A stretch of 64,000 nt of DNA from an uncultured Lachnospiraceae bacterium. Lineage in GTDB: Bacteria > Bacillota > Clostridia > Lachnospirales > Lachnospiraceae. Shown one piece after another: positions 35,959 through 45,654 of this stretch; the stretch's first letter is position 1; each line of letters opens with the position of its first letter. A model generated the notes under the pieces. That model did not search any database, was not told the origin of the DNA, and worked only from the letters and a program-made list of their open reading frames with translations. The DNA is taken from positions 1-64,000 of the forward strand of contig CALWBQ010000011.1 of the NCBI GenBank assembly GCA_944376125.1, in the 5' to 3' direction. A program made the translations under genes and the position numbers.

Positions 35959-37254
35959 CTATCTGTTGGCCAGCTCTTCTGTGATCTCCTCCCATGAGAT
36001 TCCGCGCTGTGCCATCAGCACCATCATATGGTACAGGAAATCGGCCATCTCGTATTTGACTTCCTCCGGATTGGGATTTTTGGCCGCGATTACGATCTCC
36101 GTGCACTCCTCTCCTAGCTTTTTCAAAATTTTATCAATTCCTTTGTCAAAGAGATAGTTCGTGTAGGACCCTTCTTTGGGATGGATCTTTCTGTCCTGAA
36201 TCACGCCGTACACATCCTCAAAGACCTTCAGAGGATTAAGGGATCGATATTCTTTTTCTGCCAGGATCTGGAAGAAACAGGATTTAGCCCCGGTGTGGCA
36301 GGCTGCACCTACCTGAGCAACCTTTGCAAGAATGGTATCATTGTCGCAGTCCAGGCGAAGGGACTTGACATATTGGAAATGACCGGAGGTTTCGCCCTTC
36401 ACCCACAGCTTGCACCTGCTCCTGCTGTAGTAGGTCATCCGCCCTGTCTGCAGAGTCTTCTGGTATGCCTCCTCATTCATGTAGGCCACCATCAGCACTT
36501 CCAGGGTTTTATAGTCCTGAACTACTACCGGGATCAGGCCGTCAGAATTCAGCTTGAATTTTTTCCAAGGGACGGCACTTTCGAAGGTGGAAACCGGGAT
36601 TCCCCTGGCCTTCAGTTCCTGCTTCATATTCATGCAGTTTCCCTCTTTCTCACCGGGAACTGTGAGGATCACGCCGCTTATAGAAGGCACTTTCAGATAG
36701 GAGGTGATAGTGCCCGGGACATCGTCATCGCAGGCCGCCAGAAATTCATACGGCATCTGAGACAGCCGATAGAGATCCCTGTCTTCCATATGGCTCTCAT
36801 CCAATATCATCTTGGAGGCTCCTAATTGGGAATACTCTGCCACCCGATCCAGATAAGAGACATCCGGAAGATAGACATATATTTTTTCACTGCCGAAACG
36901 GTCTGCCGCTTCCTTAATAAGATCCACATTTTCTTGGACAGATGCATCCAAAAATACGGCCTTAGCCCCAGCATATAAGTATTTTTTCACATCCTCCAGC
37001 CGTTTGATCCGGCCTCCGGTGATAATGGGGGGATCAATTTCTCTAGCCACCTCTTTGATGATGCCGATGGTTCTCTCATGATCTTCATCCGTCTGAGACA
37101 GATCGTGGATAAACAGCTCATCGGCTCCGTTGTCGCTGTAATATTTTGCCAGTGTCAAAATATCATTACTATAATAGTCCTGTCCGTAATCCCGGATGAT
37201 CGCCTGACCTTCCCGGCATCCGAAACTGGGGATCAGTTTTTTTACCGCTTCCAT
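35959..37254 (-). CDS. hisIE: Fusion of HisF-like barrel, HisI and HisE
   Basis: A 431-residue protein. Residues 1 to about 215 form a HisA/HisF-like barrel ([45 protein letters not shown]). The catalytic Asp of HisF (CLDVKDG) is Gly12 here, so cyclase activity is unlikely. Residues about 225-330 are phosphoribosyl-AMP cyclohydrolase HisI with its zinc site ([18 protein letters not shown]). Residues about 340-431 are phosphoribosyl-ATP pyrophosphatase HisE ([22 protein letters not shown]). ATG 37254 follows GGGAGG; the ATG at 37269 overlaps the hisA stop. Catalyses steps 2 and 3 of histidine synthesis. Confidence 0.9.
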   Translation of the reverse strand: MEAVKKLIPSFGCREGQAIIRDYGQDYYSNDILTLAKYYSDNGADELFIHDLSQTDEDHERTIGIIKEVAREIDPPIITGGRIKRLEDVKKYLYAGAKAVFLDASVQENVDLIKEAADRFGSEKIYVYLPDVSYLDRVAEYSQLGASKMILDESHMEDRDLYRLSQMPYEFLAACDDDVPGTITSYLKVPSISGVILTVPGEKEGNCMNMKQELKARGIPVSTFESAVPWKKFKLNSDGLIPVVVQDYKTLEVLMVAYMNEEAYQKTLQTGRMTYYSRSRCKLWVKGETSGHFQYVKSLRLDCDNDTILAKVAQVGAACHTGAKSCFFQILAEKEYRSLNPLKVFEDVYGVIQDRKIHPKEGSYTNYLFDKGIDKILKKLGEECTEIVIAAKNPNPEEVKYEMADFLYHMMVLMAQRGISWEEITEELANR

Positions 37255-37269
37255 AATTTCCTCCCTCAT

Positions 37270-37989
37270 TTAAGCCTCAAACCGTCTGACTGCTTCCTCC
37301 AGACGAATTCTGCCTTCATACAGAGCTTTCCCAATGATTGCCCCGCGGATACCGGCCTGGTCAAGGGCCTCCAAATCTCCCATCGACGAAACGCCTCCAG
37401 AGGCGATCACATCCATGCCGGTCTCCTCGGTCAGTTTTCGTGTGGCCGTCACATTGGGACCGGACAGCATGCCATCCCTGGAAATATCTGTATAGACCAC
37501 ATGGCGAACCCCAAAATTTTTCATTAGCAGGCAGAGGTCTTTTGCCGGAAGGGAGCTGACCTTCTCCCAGCCCTCCACTGCCACAAGGCCATCTTTGGCA
37601 TCCACCCCCAGTACGATTCGCTCCGAGCCAAAGGTTCCGATTAACTCTTTCATAAATTCCGGGCGTTCCACAGCCTTTGTCCCAATGATAACACGGGAAA
37701 CCCCCATATCCAGGAGTTCCTTCACAGAATCAGCAGTCCGAATACCGCCGCCCAGCTCTACAGGGATGGACACAGTCTCCAGAATTTTTTTTACTGCCAG
37801 AGTGTTGACTGGATGGCCGGCCAGAGCACCATCAAGGTCTACAAGGTGGAGAAAAGATGCCCCTTTCTCTTCCCAGAGCCTTGCCATTGCTGCCGGAGTA
37901 TCGGAATAGACGGTCACATTATCGAACAGTCCTTGCTTTAAGCGCACACACTGCCCGTTTTTCATATCAATAGCGGGATATAACTGCAT
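37270..37989 (-). CDS. hisA: ProFAR isomerase HisA
   Basis: Isomerase for step 4 of histidine synthesis, 239 residues, TIM barrel with the two catalytic Asp residues in YPAIDMKNGQCVRL (Asp8) and VYTDISRDGM (near residue 169), and phosphate loops GGGIRT and ASGGVSS. Its ATG shares the A of the hisB TAA stop (TAATG). Confidence 0.96.
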   Translation of the reverse strand: MQLYPAIDMKNGQCVRLKQGLFDNVTVYSDTPAAMARLWEEKGASFLHLVDLDGALAGHPVNTLAVKKILETVSIPVELGGGIRTADSVKELLDMGVSRVIIGTKAVERPEFMKELIGTFGSERIVLGVDAKDGLVAVEGWEKVSSLPAKDLCLLMKNFGVRHVVYTDISRDGMLSGPNVTATRKLTEETGMDVIASGGVSSMGDLEALDQAGIRGAIIGKALYEGRIRLEEAVRRFEA

Positions 37990-38576
37990 TACAGACTTCC
38001 TTTCGTAGAGAGTACGTCCTGGATTCTGGCGTCCTTCGCCAGAGCTTCATCCAGAGCTTTTGCAAAGGCTTTAAAAGCCCCCTCAATAATATGGTGGTTA
38101 TTGGAGCCAGCCAACTGGCGGATATGAAGATTCATGGCTGCGCTGTAGGACACAGCATAGAAAAATTCCCGAATCATCTCTGTCTCCAGGGTTCCCACAA
38201 ATTCCCGATCCAATTTCAGCTCATAGCCCAGGTAGGGGCGGCCGCACAGATCCAGGGCGCAGAGAATGAGAGCCTCATCCATGGGAAGAATCTTGGAGCC
38301 ATAGCGAACGATCCCTTTCTTGTCCCCGGCTGCCTCCCGAATTGCCGTGCCTAGAACAATCCCTACATCTTCGATGGTGTGGTGGGTGTCAACATTCAGA
38401 TCCCCCTTCACTTCCAACTCCAAGTCAAAGAATCCGTGGCGGGCAAAGCTGGCCAGCATATGGTCAAAAAATCCGATTCCTGTGCGGATCCTGCTCTCGC
38501 CGGCTCCGTCAAGGTTTAGGGACATGCGGATCTGAGTTTCTTTCGTATTGCGGGTAATCTCTGCCGTTCTCGCCAT
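37989..38576 (-). CDS. hisB: Imidazoleglycerol-phosphate dehydratase HisB
   Basis: Mono-functional dehydratase for step 6, 195 residues. The manganese ligands are in FFDHMLASFARHG, DTHHTIEDVG and AGSNNHHIIEGAFKA. ATG 38576 lies 6 bases after AGGAGG, with another ATG directly before it. Overlaps the hisD stop. Confidence 0.95.
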   Translation of the reverse strand: MARTAEITRNTKETQIRMSLNLDGAGESRIRTGIGFFDHMLASFARHGFFDLELEVKGDLNVDTHHTIEDVGIVLGTAIREAAGDKKGIVRYGSKILPMDEALILCALDLCGRPYLGYELKLDREFVGTLETEMIREFFYAVSYSAAMNLHIRQLAGSNNHHIIEGAFKAFAKALDEALAKDARIQDVLSTKGSL

Positions 38577-39889
38577 CATTCCCCTCCTTTGCTGACGCCA
38601 TCTTCAAAACGGACCCGAATTGAATTTGCGTGGGCTGTCAGGTGTTCCGCCTCGGCAAAAGCGATAATATCCTCGTGAATCTCCTGCAGAGCATCTTTGG
38701 AATAATAGATAATGCTGGATTTTTTGATAAAGTCATCTACACCCAAAGGAGAGAAAAATTTTGCTGTCCCATTGGTAGGAAGAACATGGTTGGGGCCTGC
38801 GAAGTAATCTCCCAGAGGTTCTGAGCTGTATTCCCCGATGAAAATGGCTCCTGCATTCTGGATTTTTGTCATCACCTCAAACGGATTGCGGGTGACAATC
38901 TCCAAGTGCTCGGAGGCGATCTCGTTAGCCGTAGCAATGGCTTCTTCCAGGGTCTCGACTACCAGAATGTAACCGTAATGCTCCAAAGATTTTTCCAAAA
39001 TTTCCCGTCTGGACAGAATCTGAAGAAAGGCGTCCACCTCTTTTGAAACCTTCTCTGCCAGTTCCGGGCTGGTAGTCACCAAGATCGCACTGGCGAGCTC
39101 GTCGTGTTCTGCCTGTGAGAGCAGATCTGCCGCCACATAGCGCGGGTTTGCACTGTCGTCTGCGATCACTAGAATCTCGCTTGGGCCAGCAATGCTGTCA
39201 ATGCTGACATGGCCGTATACAGCCTTCTTTGCCAGGGCGACAAAGATATTGCCAGGCCCCACGATTTTATTGACCCGCGGGATTGACTCTGTGCCAAAAG
39301 CCAGCGCGGCGATAGCCTGGGCTCCTCCTGCTTTGTAAACCTCAGTAGCACCTGCTAGATGGGCGGCTGTCAGAGTCACAGGATTGACCTTGCCATCCTT
39401 TCCCGGAGGGGTCACCATAACAATACGGCCGACTCCAGCCACTTTTGCCGGGATGATATTCATAAGGACAGATGAGGGGTAAGCGGCCTTACCTCCAGGA
39501 ACATAGACGCCGGCGCTCTCCAGGGCGGTGATCTTCTGCCCCAGAATTGTCCCGTCTGGTCTGCTCTCAAACCAGCTCTGACGCTTTTGCCTCTCGTGGT
39601 GATCCCGGATATTGGCCATGGACTTTTTCATCACTTCCAGCAGCTTTCCATCTACAGCATCCATGGCCTCCTGGATTTCCGCTTCCGTTACCCGGATATT
39701 CTCTGCAGAGATATCCGCATGATCAAACTTTTTGGTATACTCAAAGAGCGCCTCATCGCCGCGCCTTTTCACATCCTCTACAATCTCCTGCACTGTCCCG
39801 GCGTATTCCCCATATTGATTAGGGTCGCGCTTCAGCAGATCGGACAGGATATTCTGTTTTGCCTGGCTGTCCAGTTTCACAATTCTCAT
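38576..39889 (-). CDS. hisD: Histidinol dehydrogenase HisD
   Basis: NAD- and zinc-dependent last enzyme of the pathway, 437 residues. Recognisable segments are [55 protein letters not shown] (zinc ligands Gln/His) and [14 protein letters not shown]. Overlaps hisG by 4 bp. Confidence 0.97.
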   Translation of the reverse strand: MRIVKLDSQAKQNILSDLLKRDPNQYGEYAGTVQEIVEDVKRRGDEALFEYTKKFDHADISAENIRVTEAEIQEAMDAVDGKLLEVMKKSMANIRDHHERQKRQSWFESRPDGTILGQKITALESAGVYVPGGKAAYPSSVLMNIIPAKVAGVGRIVMVTPPGKDGKVNPVTLTAAHLAGATEVYKAGGAQAIAALAFGTESIPRVNKIVGPGNIFVALAKKAVYGHVSIDSIAGPSEILVIADDSANPRYVAADLLSQAEHDELASAILVTTSPELAEKVSKEVDAFLQILSRREILEKSLEHYGYILVVETLEEAIATANEIASEHLEIVTRNPFEVMTKIQNAGAIFIGEYSSEPLGDYFAGPNHVLPTNGTAKFFSPLGVDDFIKKSSIIYYSKDALQEIHEDIIAFAEAEHLTAHANSIRVRFEDGVSKGGE

Positions 39890-40539
39890 ATTTTTTCATC
39901 CTCCCGCAATATCTGTTTGAAATCCCGGATCAGACCTGCGATCCTCTCCTGCTCTCTCTTCATGCTGACCTGATTGACCACCATTCTGGCAGAAAGGCTG
40001 CAGATTTCTTCCAGAACTGTGAGGCCATTTTCTCTCAAAGTGGAGCCAGTCTCCACAATATCGACGATGACCTCGGATAGCCCTACCAGGGGAGCCAGCT
40101 CAATGGAACCTCCCAGCTTAATGATCTCTACAGTCTGATGCTTTTTATTGTAAAAGTAATCTTTTGCAATGTTAGGGTACTTGGTAGCCACGCGGATCAG
40201 TTCGTGGTGCTTCAGTTTCTCTCTGGCTTCTTCCGGCCCGCAGACGCACATTCGGCATTTCCCGATTCCCAGATCTACCACCTCATACAATTTTCGTCCT
40301 TCCTCCATGATTGTGTCTTTTCCGGCAATCCCGATGTCGGCGGCACCGTACTCCACATAAGTGGGGACATCAGTTGCCTTCGCCAGGAAGAAACGGATTC
40401 CCAGATCTTCATTAACGAAAATCAATTTTCGGGAATTTTTGTCTTTCATCTCCTCGCAGGTGATGCCGATCTGCTCAAACAGATCCATTGCTTTCTGCGC
40501 CAGCCTTCCCTTGGCCAGCGCTACTGTTAAATATCTCAT
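39886..40539 (-). CDS. hisG: ATP phosphoribosyltransferase, short form HisG
   Basis: First enzyme of histidine synthesis, 217 residues. The short form lacks the C-terminal regulatory ACT-like domain and needs HisZ, which is encoded directly upstream. Typical motifs are [25 protein letters not shown] and the PRPP loop [18 protein letters not shown]. Confidence 0.96.
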   Translation of the reverse strand: MRYLTVALAKGRLAQKAMDLFEQIGITCEEMKDKNSRKLIFVNEDLGIRFFLAKATDVPTYVEYGAADIGIAGKDTIMEEGRKLYEVVDLGIGKCRMCVCGPEEAREKLKHHELIRVATKYPNIAKDYFYNKKHQTVEIIKLGGSIELAPLVGLSEVIVDIVETGSTLRENGLTVLEEICSLSARMVVNQVSMKREQERIAGLIRDFKQILREDEKI

Positions 40540-40577
40540 ATCAGTCCTCTTTCATAGATTCATTTTCCTTTTGCTGT

Positions 40578-41840
40578 CTAGTCCACATATTCAGAAAATG
40601 GGATAGCATCCCGGCTGCCATTTACCAGATCTATGGCAGTCACAATGGTTCCTTCTCCCTTCAGGTAGAGGACAGTTCGCATCTTTCTATCTGACGCCAT
40701 CTTTTGATAGTCTCCAATCTCTCTGCCTTCATGGCGCACAGAACTTACAGCGTACATTCCCAGGCTTCTGAAATGCTGTCCCAGCCGGATCGCCTGCTTT
40801 TCCGCGGTGGGCTCAAACAGGATCAGCACATTTGCCTGCTTAACCGGAACCTGAATCTGCTGCCGGGACAAGGCCAGAAGCACCTGGTTGACCTCGATGG
40901 CAAACCCTACGGCGGGACTGTTTTTTCCAAACTGCTCCAGCAGGCGGTCATAGCGGCCGCCGGTCACTATATAGTCCCCAGTCCCGTAAGTGTAGGCTTT
41001 AAAAATGATTCCTGTATAATACTGGTAGCGGCTGACCATTCCCAAATCGTAGGAGACATAATCGGACAGCCCATAGGCTTCCATCAGGTGCTGGATCCTC
41101 TCCAGCCTGGAAAGCGCTGCCAGTGCTCTGGGACTTCTGGTCAATTCTCTAGCATGGGAGAGCTGGTCAGCCGAACCGAACAGCTCCATAAGAGTCAGGA
41201 AACTCTGGCGGGATTCCTCAGAGATCTCCTGGGAATCTAAAAGCTCCTCCACGCCGAAATAGTTTTTATTCTCAATCAGTTCCCGCAGGTCTTCCCGGGT
41301 CTGCCCGTCCATTCCCGCTTCCTCCGTCAGTCCACGGAAAAAATCTGCATGGCCAATTTCGACCTGGAATTCTTTCAGTCCGGTTTGCTGCAAGGATTCA
41401 ATGACCATAGCCAGCAGCTCTGCATCAGCCTGCTCCGAGTCATCCCCGATCAGCTCAGCTCCTGTCTGCGTGGTCTCCTTCAGTCTCCCTTGATAACTGG
41501 TATTATTTTTGTAGGTCCTCTCCAGATAGCACAGTCGAAGCGGCATCGTATCGTCCATGTAATACTTCGCCACGCATCTGGCCACCGCCGGCGTCATATC
41601 CGGCTTTAAGACCAGAGTATTGTTGTCCCGGTCAAAGAATTTGAACATTTCCTTATCCCCGACACTGCCCCGGTCTTTGTTAAAGATATCGAAGTACTCA
41701 AAACTTGGGGTCTCAATATGCTCATACCCATATTGGTAGAACGTGCCCAGTATTTTGTTTTCTACTGCCAGCTTTCGCTGGCATTCTCCATTGTAAATAT
41801 CCCGGACACCCTCCGGGGTATGTAATAGCCGGTTTTCCAT
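40578..41840 (-). CDS. hisZ: ATP phosphoribosyltransferase regulatory subunit HisZ
   Basis: HisRS-like paralogue without tRNA charging, 420 residues, partner of short HisG that provides histidine feedback. It starts LHTPEGVRDIYNGE and holds class-II-synthetase-like segments (LVLKPDMTPAVARCVAKYY, GGRYDRLLEQFG). Lacks the anticodon-binding function of true HisS. First gene of hisZGDBA-hisIE behind a consensus promoter; AAAGGTGG precedes the ATG. Confidence 0.94.
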   Translation of the reverse strand: MENRLLHTPEGVRDIYNGECQRKLAVENKILGTFYQYGYEHIETPSFEYFDIFNKDRGSVGDKEMFKFFDRDNNTLVLKPDMTPAVARCVAKYYMDDTMPLRLCYLERTYKNNTSYQGRLKETTQTGAELIGDDSEQADAELLAMVIESLQQTGLKEFQVEIGHADFFRGLTEEAGMDGQTREDLRELIENKNYFGVEELLDSQEISEESRQSFLTLMELFGSADQLSHARELTRSPRALAALSRLERIQHLMEAYGLSDYVSYDLGMVSRYQYYTGIIFKAYTYGTGDYIVTGGRYDRLLEQFGKNSPAVGFAIEVNQVLLALSRQQIQVPVKQANVLILFEPTAEKQAIRLGQHFRSLGMYAVSSVRHEGREIGDYQKMASDRKMRTVLYLKGEGTIVTAIDLVNGSRDAIPFSEYVD

Positions 41841-41913
41841 AAATCCACCTTTCCTAATATCGCCCCATTACTTTATCATAGTAACGTGATAATATGGTAG
41901 CATGATAGAATTC

Positions 41914-41942
41914 ATTATAAAAGACAGACCTGCATCTGTCAA
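41914..41942 (-). promoter_or_regulatory. Consensus sigma-A promoter of the his operon
   Basis: Minus-strand -35 TTGACA (41937-41942), 17-bp spacer, -10 TATAAT (41914-41919): both boxes perfect. The spacer contains a GACAGA / TCTGTC hairpin followed by TTTT, a plausible recU terminator overlapping the promoter. A TTATCA / TGATAA inverted repeat lies in the leader near 41875-41895. Confidence 0.88.
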
Positions 41943-42472
41943 TCTCTTCTTTCCAGATCCATCTGGAGCTGTTCCAGATAGTGGACGAACTGTTCTCTGT
42001 GAGAACGGATCCGCCACGATTTGTCCACTTCCTCGTATGTAAAACTTTTTCGTCCTCCATTCTCCATCCGCTCCCAAAAACGGCTGACTTCTGCAAAGGG
42101 CAGATAATAAATCTCATTCTTCTGCGTAAAGGAAAGGATAATAAAAGAAACCCCGCCCTGCTCTTCAAATTCTTTCATAAAAGCAATCTGGTGGGGGTGG
42201 ATATTTTGCAATGGGAAGGTGGATGCCGCACACTCCTTCGCGTCAAAGCAGATGGGAATCCCCTGAACCGCCCCTATGTAGTCAACGGTGCTCTTCTGCT
42301 CAAAGTACGCCAGCGTGATGTGGCGGCTCTCTTTATCGATTGCAATGGGCGTAATGGGCGTCGGCACTTTCTGGATCAGGGCCAGTTTCTTTTCCCGATA
42401 GCTGTCATTGGTTCGATTGATCAATTCTTCTAGTGTGGAACCCCGAAGGCCCCTGCTGTTCCATGTTCCCAT
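41939..42472 (-). CDS. recU: Holliday junction resolvase RecU
   Basis: Type-II-restriction-fold resolvase, 177 residues, acting in recombination and chromosome segregation. Active-site pieces are visible: GSTLEELINRTND near the N-terminus, STVDYIGAVQGIPICFDAKE with the Asp and Glu/Lys, and QIAFMKEFEEQGGVSF. Slightly shorter than the roughly 200-residue Bacillus protein because of a short N-terminus. Not part of a pbp operon here. Confidence 0.9.
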   Translation of the reverse strand: MGTWNSRGLRGSTLEELINRTNDSYREKKLALIQKVPTPITPIAIDKESRHITLAYFEQKSTVDYIGAVQGIPICFDAKECAASTFPLQNIHPHQIAFMKEFEEQGGVSFIILSFTQKNEIYYLPFAEVSRFWERMENGGRKSFTYEEVDKSWRIRSHREQFVHYLEQLQMDLERRD

Positions 42473-42595
42473 CTCAATGTTTCCCTCTTTATAAACGGCT
42501 CTATCCCGGCGGATTCTCTGTTCAGACTGCAGCCTTAATCGCAGTCACAGGGATTATTATAACGGAAAACATCTGCTCATGCAATCGCATCTCCC

Positions 42596-43099
42596 TCAAA
42601 ACTGCAATTTCTCAATAAAATTCAGCACATCTTCTGAATGGCGGAAGACTTTGAATTTATTTCCGTATACGGACAGAGTGCGGAGAATTTCCCGGCGCTG
42701 ATGATTAAATTCGAAGACCCATTTGATATTGAGACATAGGAAGTTCAAAGTTGGCCTGGAATTGAACTTTTCTTTGCCCAGCTTTTGCCTGATCCATCGC
42801 CGAAATACGCGAAACAGTCTGGTTCCGGTGTCTGCATCAAGAAAAATAATATAGTCGCAGAGGGGAAAACTTTCCTGCAGGCAGTTTCTGGGGGAACCTT
42901 CCACGATCCAGCTGTCTTCAGCTATAATAGCCTGAAAAATCCGCTCTCTCTCCTGAGGACTTCTCTTTTTGTCTCCGCAGGCAGTGCGCTCCCAAACGAT
43001 ATTGTCTTTTTCATAATACGGTATCTCGTATCTCTCTGATATCTCTTTCGCCAACGTAGTTTTGCCGCTGGCAACCGAGCCAATGATATCCAATTTCAA
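42596..43099 (-). CDS. P-loop nucleotide kinase-like protein (FlaR/adenylate-kinase-like)
   Basis: A 167-residue P-loop protein with Walker A GSVASGKTT at residues 7-15 and the substrate segment IPYYEKDNIVWERT. It resembles the small proteins annotated as DNA topology modulation protein FlaR or AAA-family ATPase. The start is taken as TTG 43099, 7 bases after GGGGAG; an ATG at 43156 would add 19 non-family residues. Substrate unknown. Confidence 0.75.
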   Translation of the reverse strand: MKLDIIGSVASGKTTLAKEISERYEIPYYEKDNIVWERTACGDKKRSPQERERIFQAIIAEDSWIVEGSPRNCLQESFPLCDYIIFLDADTGTRLFRVFRRWIRQKLGKEKFNSRPTLNFLCLNIKWVFEFNHQRREILRTLSVYGNKFKVFRHSEDVLNFIEKLQF

Positions 43100-43195
43100 C
43101 CTATCACTCCCCTGGGGAGACAGGCTCCCAAAAAGCCAGCAGCCCTGGCCAGCCATTCATGCTGTGCAAATCAAGATTTCTTCACAGCTATTATA

Positions 43196-43873
43196 TCATA
43201 GTTTGACGGCGGCTACAAAGAAAAGTGCTGTGAGAACCGCATCTGCGGCAAAGCCAGAGACTCCGGCCCCAATGTGCCATGCCAGATTGTGAAGGTACAG
43301 GGCCAGCAGAAATAAGACAGCTCCGGCAGCCCGCCGCGGCCATTTCCTGGAGAACCACAGGCAGGCTGTCTGCCAGGCGGCCAGTGCGGTGACGGGATAC
43401 GCGACGCCACCAAACCAGAGCATCTGCAGCATGTCCGGAACATCTGCCGTGATCGTCAAATATGTGGTTGTTGCGGTCCAAAAGCGCCGGAGGAACCAAG
43501 AATCCAGATAGAGTGCAGCCACTGCAGCGGCACTGAAGAAAAAAGTCACAAAAATTCTGACAGCGGCCGTCCTGGCGGCAGACCGGCAGGCCATCTGCTC
43601 CAGCACATGCCAGGGTTTTCCCATATCCCCCAGCAGAGAGATGGAGGGATATAAAACAATCTGGTACAGGCAGAGCAGAACCAGGAGCAGGCTGGGACCT
43701 GTCAGCAAGCCGGAAAAGCCGGACAGAGACATTCCGCCGGAGCTTTCCCAGCCTTTTGGAACCGGCAAAAGGGCATGTAACACCAAAACAGCTCCAATCA
43801 GCGGCCAGATGATCCGATTGTCATACAGCCGCATTCTCAGCTCCCATTTGGCCACTGTTTTGATCTCTCTCAT
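43196..43873 (-). CDS. ABC exporter membrane subunit (ABC-2-like)
   Basis: 225 residues with about six predicted membrane helices after a basic cytoplasmic start (MREIKTVAKWELRMRLYDN), the typical entry of ABC-2 permeases. It overlaps the ATPase gene by 4 bp and so is its membrane partner. High GC relative to neighbours. Exported substrate unknown. Confidence 0.78.
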   Translation of the reverse strand: MREIKTVAKWELRMRLYDNRIIWPLIGAVLVLHALLPVPKGWESSGGMSLSGFSGLLTGPSLLLVLLCLYQIVLYPSISLLGDMGKPWHVLEQMACRSAARTAAVRIFVTFFFSAAAVAALYLDSWFLRRFWTATTTYLTITADVPDMLQMLWFGGVAYPVTALAAWQTACLWFSRKWPRRAAGAVLFLLALYLHNLAWHIGAGVSGFAADAVLTALFFVAAVKL

Positions 43874-44547
43874 TGAACCACCTCCAAATAGTACTCTTCA
43901 ATCGATTTCCCTGTTTCCCGTATGGCGTCGGCGTCCTCCAAAACGATTCCGTTCTCTGTCAGGATGGCCACAGTATCCAGAAGCTCCCCCAGATCTCTCA
44001 GCAGATGTGTAGCCACAAGCACGGTGGAGCCTTCCCGCAGATTTTCAAGAAGTATTTTTACCATATCCCGCTTCAGCCTGGGGTCAAAGCCGGCAGCCGG
44101 TTCATCCATCAGGTACAGAGGAACGTTCCGGCAAAGTGTGAGAAAAAGGCAGAGCCTCTCCTTCTGCCCTCTGGACATGCGGGCAATCTTTTGGGATGCC
44201 TCCAGTCCGTATTCTCTGCAGAGCTGATCTGCCCTGCAGGCATCAAAATCGTCAAAAAAATCCCGGTAATATTGGATGGCATCCCTGACGCGGAAAAACG
44301 GATAGAAATTTTCCGGTTCCGGAAGCCACGCTGATTTTCCTGTCACAGTCACCTGGCCCTCATCCGGCTCCATCAGACCGCCGATCACAGAGAGCAGGGT
44401 GGTCTTGCCGATGCCGTTTGTCCCCAGAAGTCCGATGATCCGCCCGGAGGGAAAGGATACCGTGAGATGTCTCAGCACCGGGCGTCCCTCAAACCCTTTC
44501 GAGACATTTTGAATCTGTATGAGAATCCCCTCATGTTCGGCTGTCAT
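43870..44547 (-). CDS. ABC transporter ATP-binding protein
   Basis: 225 residues with Walker A GTNGIGKTT, signature MSRGQKERLCLFLTL (degenerate LSGGQ), Walker B LYLMDEPAAGFD and H-loop VATHLL. Forms an exporter with the next gene. The upstream GntR-type gene overlaps it by 17 bp, a regulator-ATPase-permease set like the ytr operon of Bacillus that responds to cell-wall antibiotics (context inference). Confidence 0.9.
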   Translation of the reverse strand: MTAEHEGILIQIQNVSKGFEGRPVLRHLTVSFPSGRIIGLLGTNGIGKTTLLSVIGGLMEPDEGQVTVTGKSAWLPEPENFYPFFRVRDAIQYYRDFFDDFDACRADQLCREYGLEASQKIARMSRGQKERLCLFLTLCRNVPLYLMDEPAAGFDPRLKRDMVKILLENLREGSTVLVATHLLRDLGELLDTVAILTENGIVLEDADAIRETGKSIEEYYLEVVQ

Positions 44548-44899
44548 CTGCCATCTCCTCCTTTACCATCTCCAGAATTTCTCTGTTATGAAAGCCCATA
44601 TCGGCCATTTTTTGCAGAAAGCTCCTGATTTCCCTGGCTACCATTTCCCGCCTCAGGCGTTCCCTTGCGCCAGGGACGACGAAACTGCCGACGCCTTTCC
44701 TGGTAGTAATGATCTCCTGATGCTCCAGAAGCTGAATCCCTCGCTGGACTGTCAGGGCCGTCACCTGATAGCGGGCGGAATACTCCCGTATAGAACCCAG
44801 TTTTTCTTCTTCCGGCAGGCTGCCGCGCACAATCTGATTTTTAATATCGTCTGCAATCTGAACATAGATTGGGATATTATCCTGAAATACCATTTTCAT
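44531..44899 (-). CDS. GntR-family regulator, YtrA type
   Basis: A 122-residue short GntR regulator: winged helix in residues 1-75 (FQDNIPIYVQIADDIKNQIV, LGSIREYSARYQVTALTVQR, TTRKGVGSFVV) and a short helical C-terminus, as in the YtrA subfamily. First gene of the ABC exporter operon; a palindrome at 44919-44942 in its promoter region is a candidate autoregulatory site. Confidence 0.88.
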   Translation of the reverse strand: MKMVFQDNIPIYVQIADDIKNQIVRGSLPEEEKLGSIREYSARYQVTALTVQRGIQLLEHQEIITTRKGVGSFVVPGARERLRREMVAREIRSFLQKMADMGFHNREILEMVKEEMADDSRT

Positions 44900-44918
44900 T
44901 CCCGCTTCTTATATACTA

Positions 44919-44942
44919 TTATACTTATGTATTACAGTATAA
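44919..44942. promoter_or_regulatory. Candidate GntR/YtrA operator palindrome
   Basis: TTATACT, ten bases, AGTATAA: a perfect 7-bp dyad 20 bp upstream of the GntR gene, in its AT-rich promoter region. Confidence 0.5.
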
Positions 44943-45000
44943 TTATAACAAATGCCGGGGGGACTGTCAATCTCATCTTCCGTCCTTCCGGCAGTTTGCG

Positions 45001-45567
45001 TCACTGTTTTTCTCTCTTCTCCTTATCCAGGGAGTCCTGGCGGATCATCTGGCGCAGTTCCTTCAGATACGGTGAAAACTCCGCTCTCTCATTTCCGTAT
45101 GTCAGATTGAGCTGGTACTCTAAGGGAAGCCAGGTGGAGATGTCTGCTTCATTGTGCTGGACCAGACATTCCATGGCATCCAGGGCTTTGTAGATGCGGG
45201 CCTCCAGGGTCTTCTGCTCCTCCATCTCGTCAAACAGAGCTGTCAGTTCGCCCAAATAAGGCTGGGGTAGGCTGCACAGCAGACCGTCCACCGCCTCCTT
45301 TTCTGTGCTGCGGTGGCTGTCTGTCTTAGAAAAGGCCGGGATATCCCCGGTAACTGCCTCTCCCAGATCGTGGCAGAGACACATAAGAATGATCTTGTTA
45401 ATATCTGCCTTCGGAAATTCATCTTTGACCAGATAGGCCATCAGAGCCAGCCGCCAGCTGTGCTCCGCCACACTCTCCTGGCGTCCGGCAGAAGTCCAGG
45501 AATGGCGGGTATTGTACTTCATCGGTTCCACTTTATTTAAAAAGGTAATCAGAGTTCTGCAGTTCAT
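45001..45567 (-). CDS. HD-domain hydrolase, YfbR-like
   Basis: A 188-residue HD phosphohydrolase. Metal ligands are visible as His in VAEHSWRLALMAY, HD in MCLCHDLGEAVTGDIP and Asp in YKALDAMECLVQHNE. This matches the YfbR/YfdR-like group of 5'-deoxynucleotidases, though the substrate is not proven. Cytoplasmic; not in an obvious operon. Confidence 0.85.
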   Translation of the reverse strand: MNCRTLITFLNKVEPMKYNTRHSWTSAGRQESVAEHSWRLALMAYLVKDEFPKADINKIILMCLCHDLGEAVTGDIPAFSKTDSHRSTEKEAVDGLLCSLPQPYLGELTALFDEMEEQKTLEARIYKALDAMECLVQHNEADISTWLPLEYQLNLTYGNERAEFSPYLKELRQMIRQDSLDKEKREKQ

Positions 45568-45654
45568 ATTAGTTGTCCTCCTGGCGTTTTGACTCCGGCT
45601 AATGCCGGGCTGATGCCTTGTATTATAAACGACTTTTCTTTTTTATGCAATCAA

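Noticed and set aside
35912..36106. N-terminal extension of PepT
   Set aside because: It lies inside the hisIE coding region in another frame and adds non-family sequence; 35911 has a ribosome site and the standard start.
39587..39973. Long plus-strand open frames opposite hisD/hisG and other minus genes
   Set aside because: They mirror real coding sequence, lack ribosome sites and show no recognisable domains.
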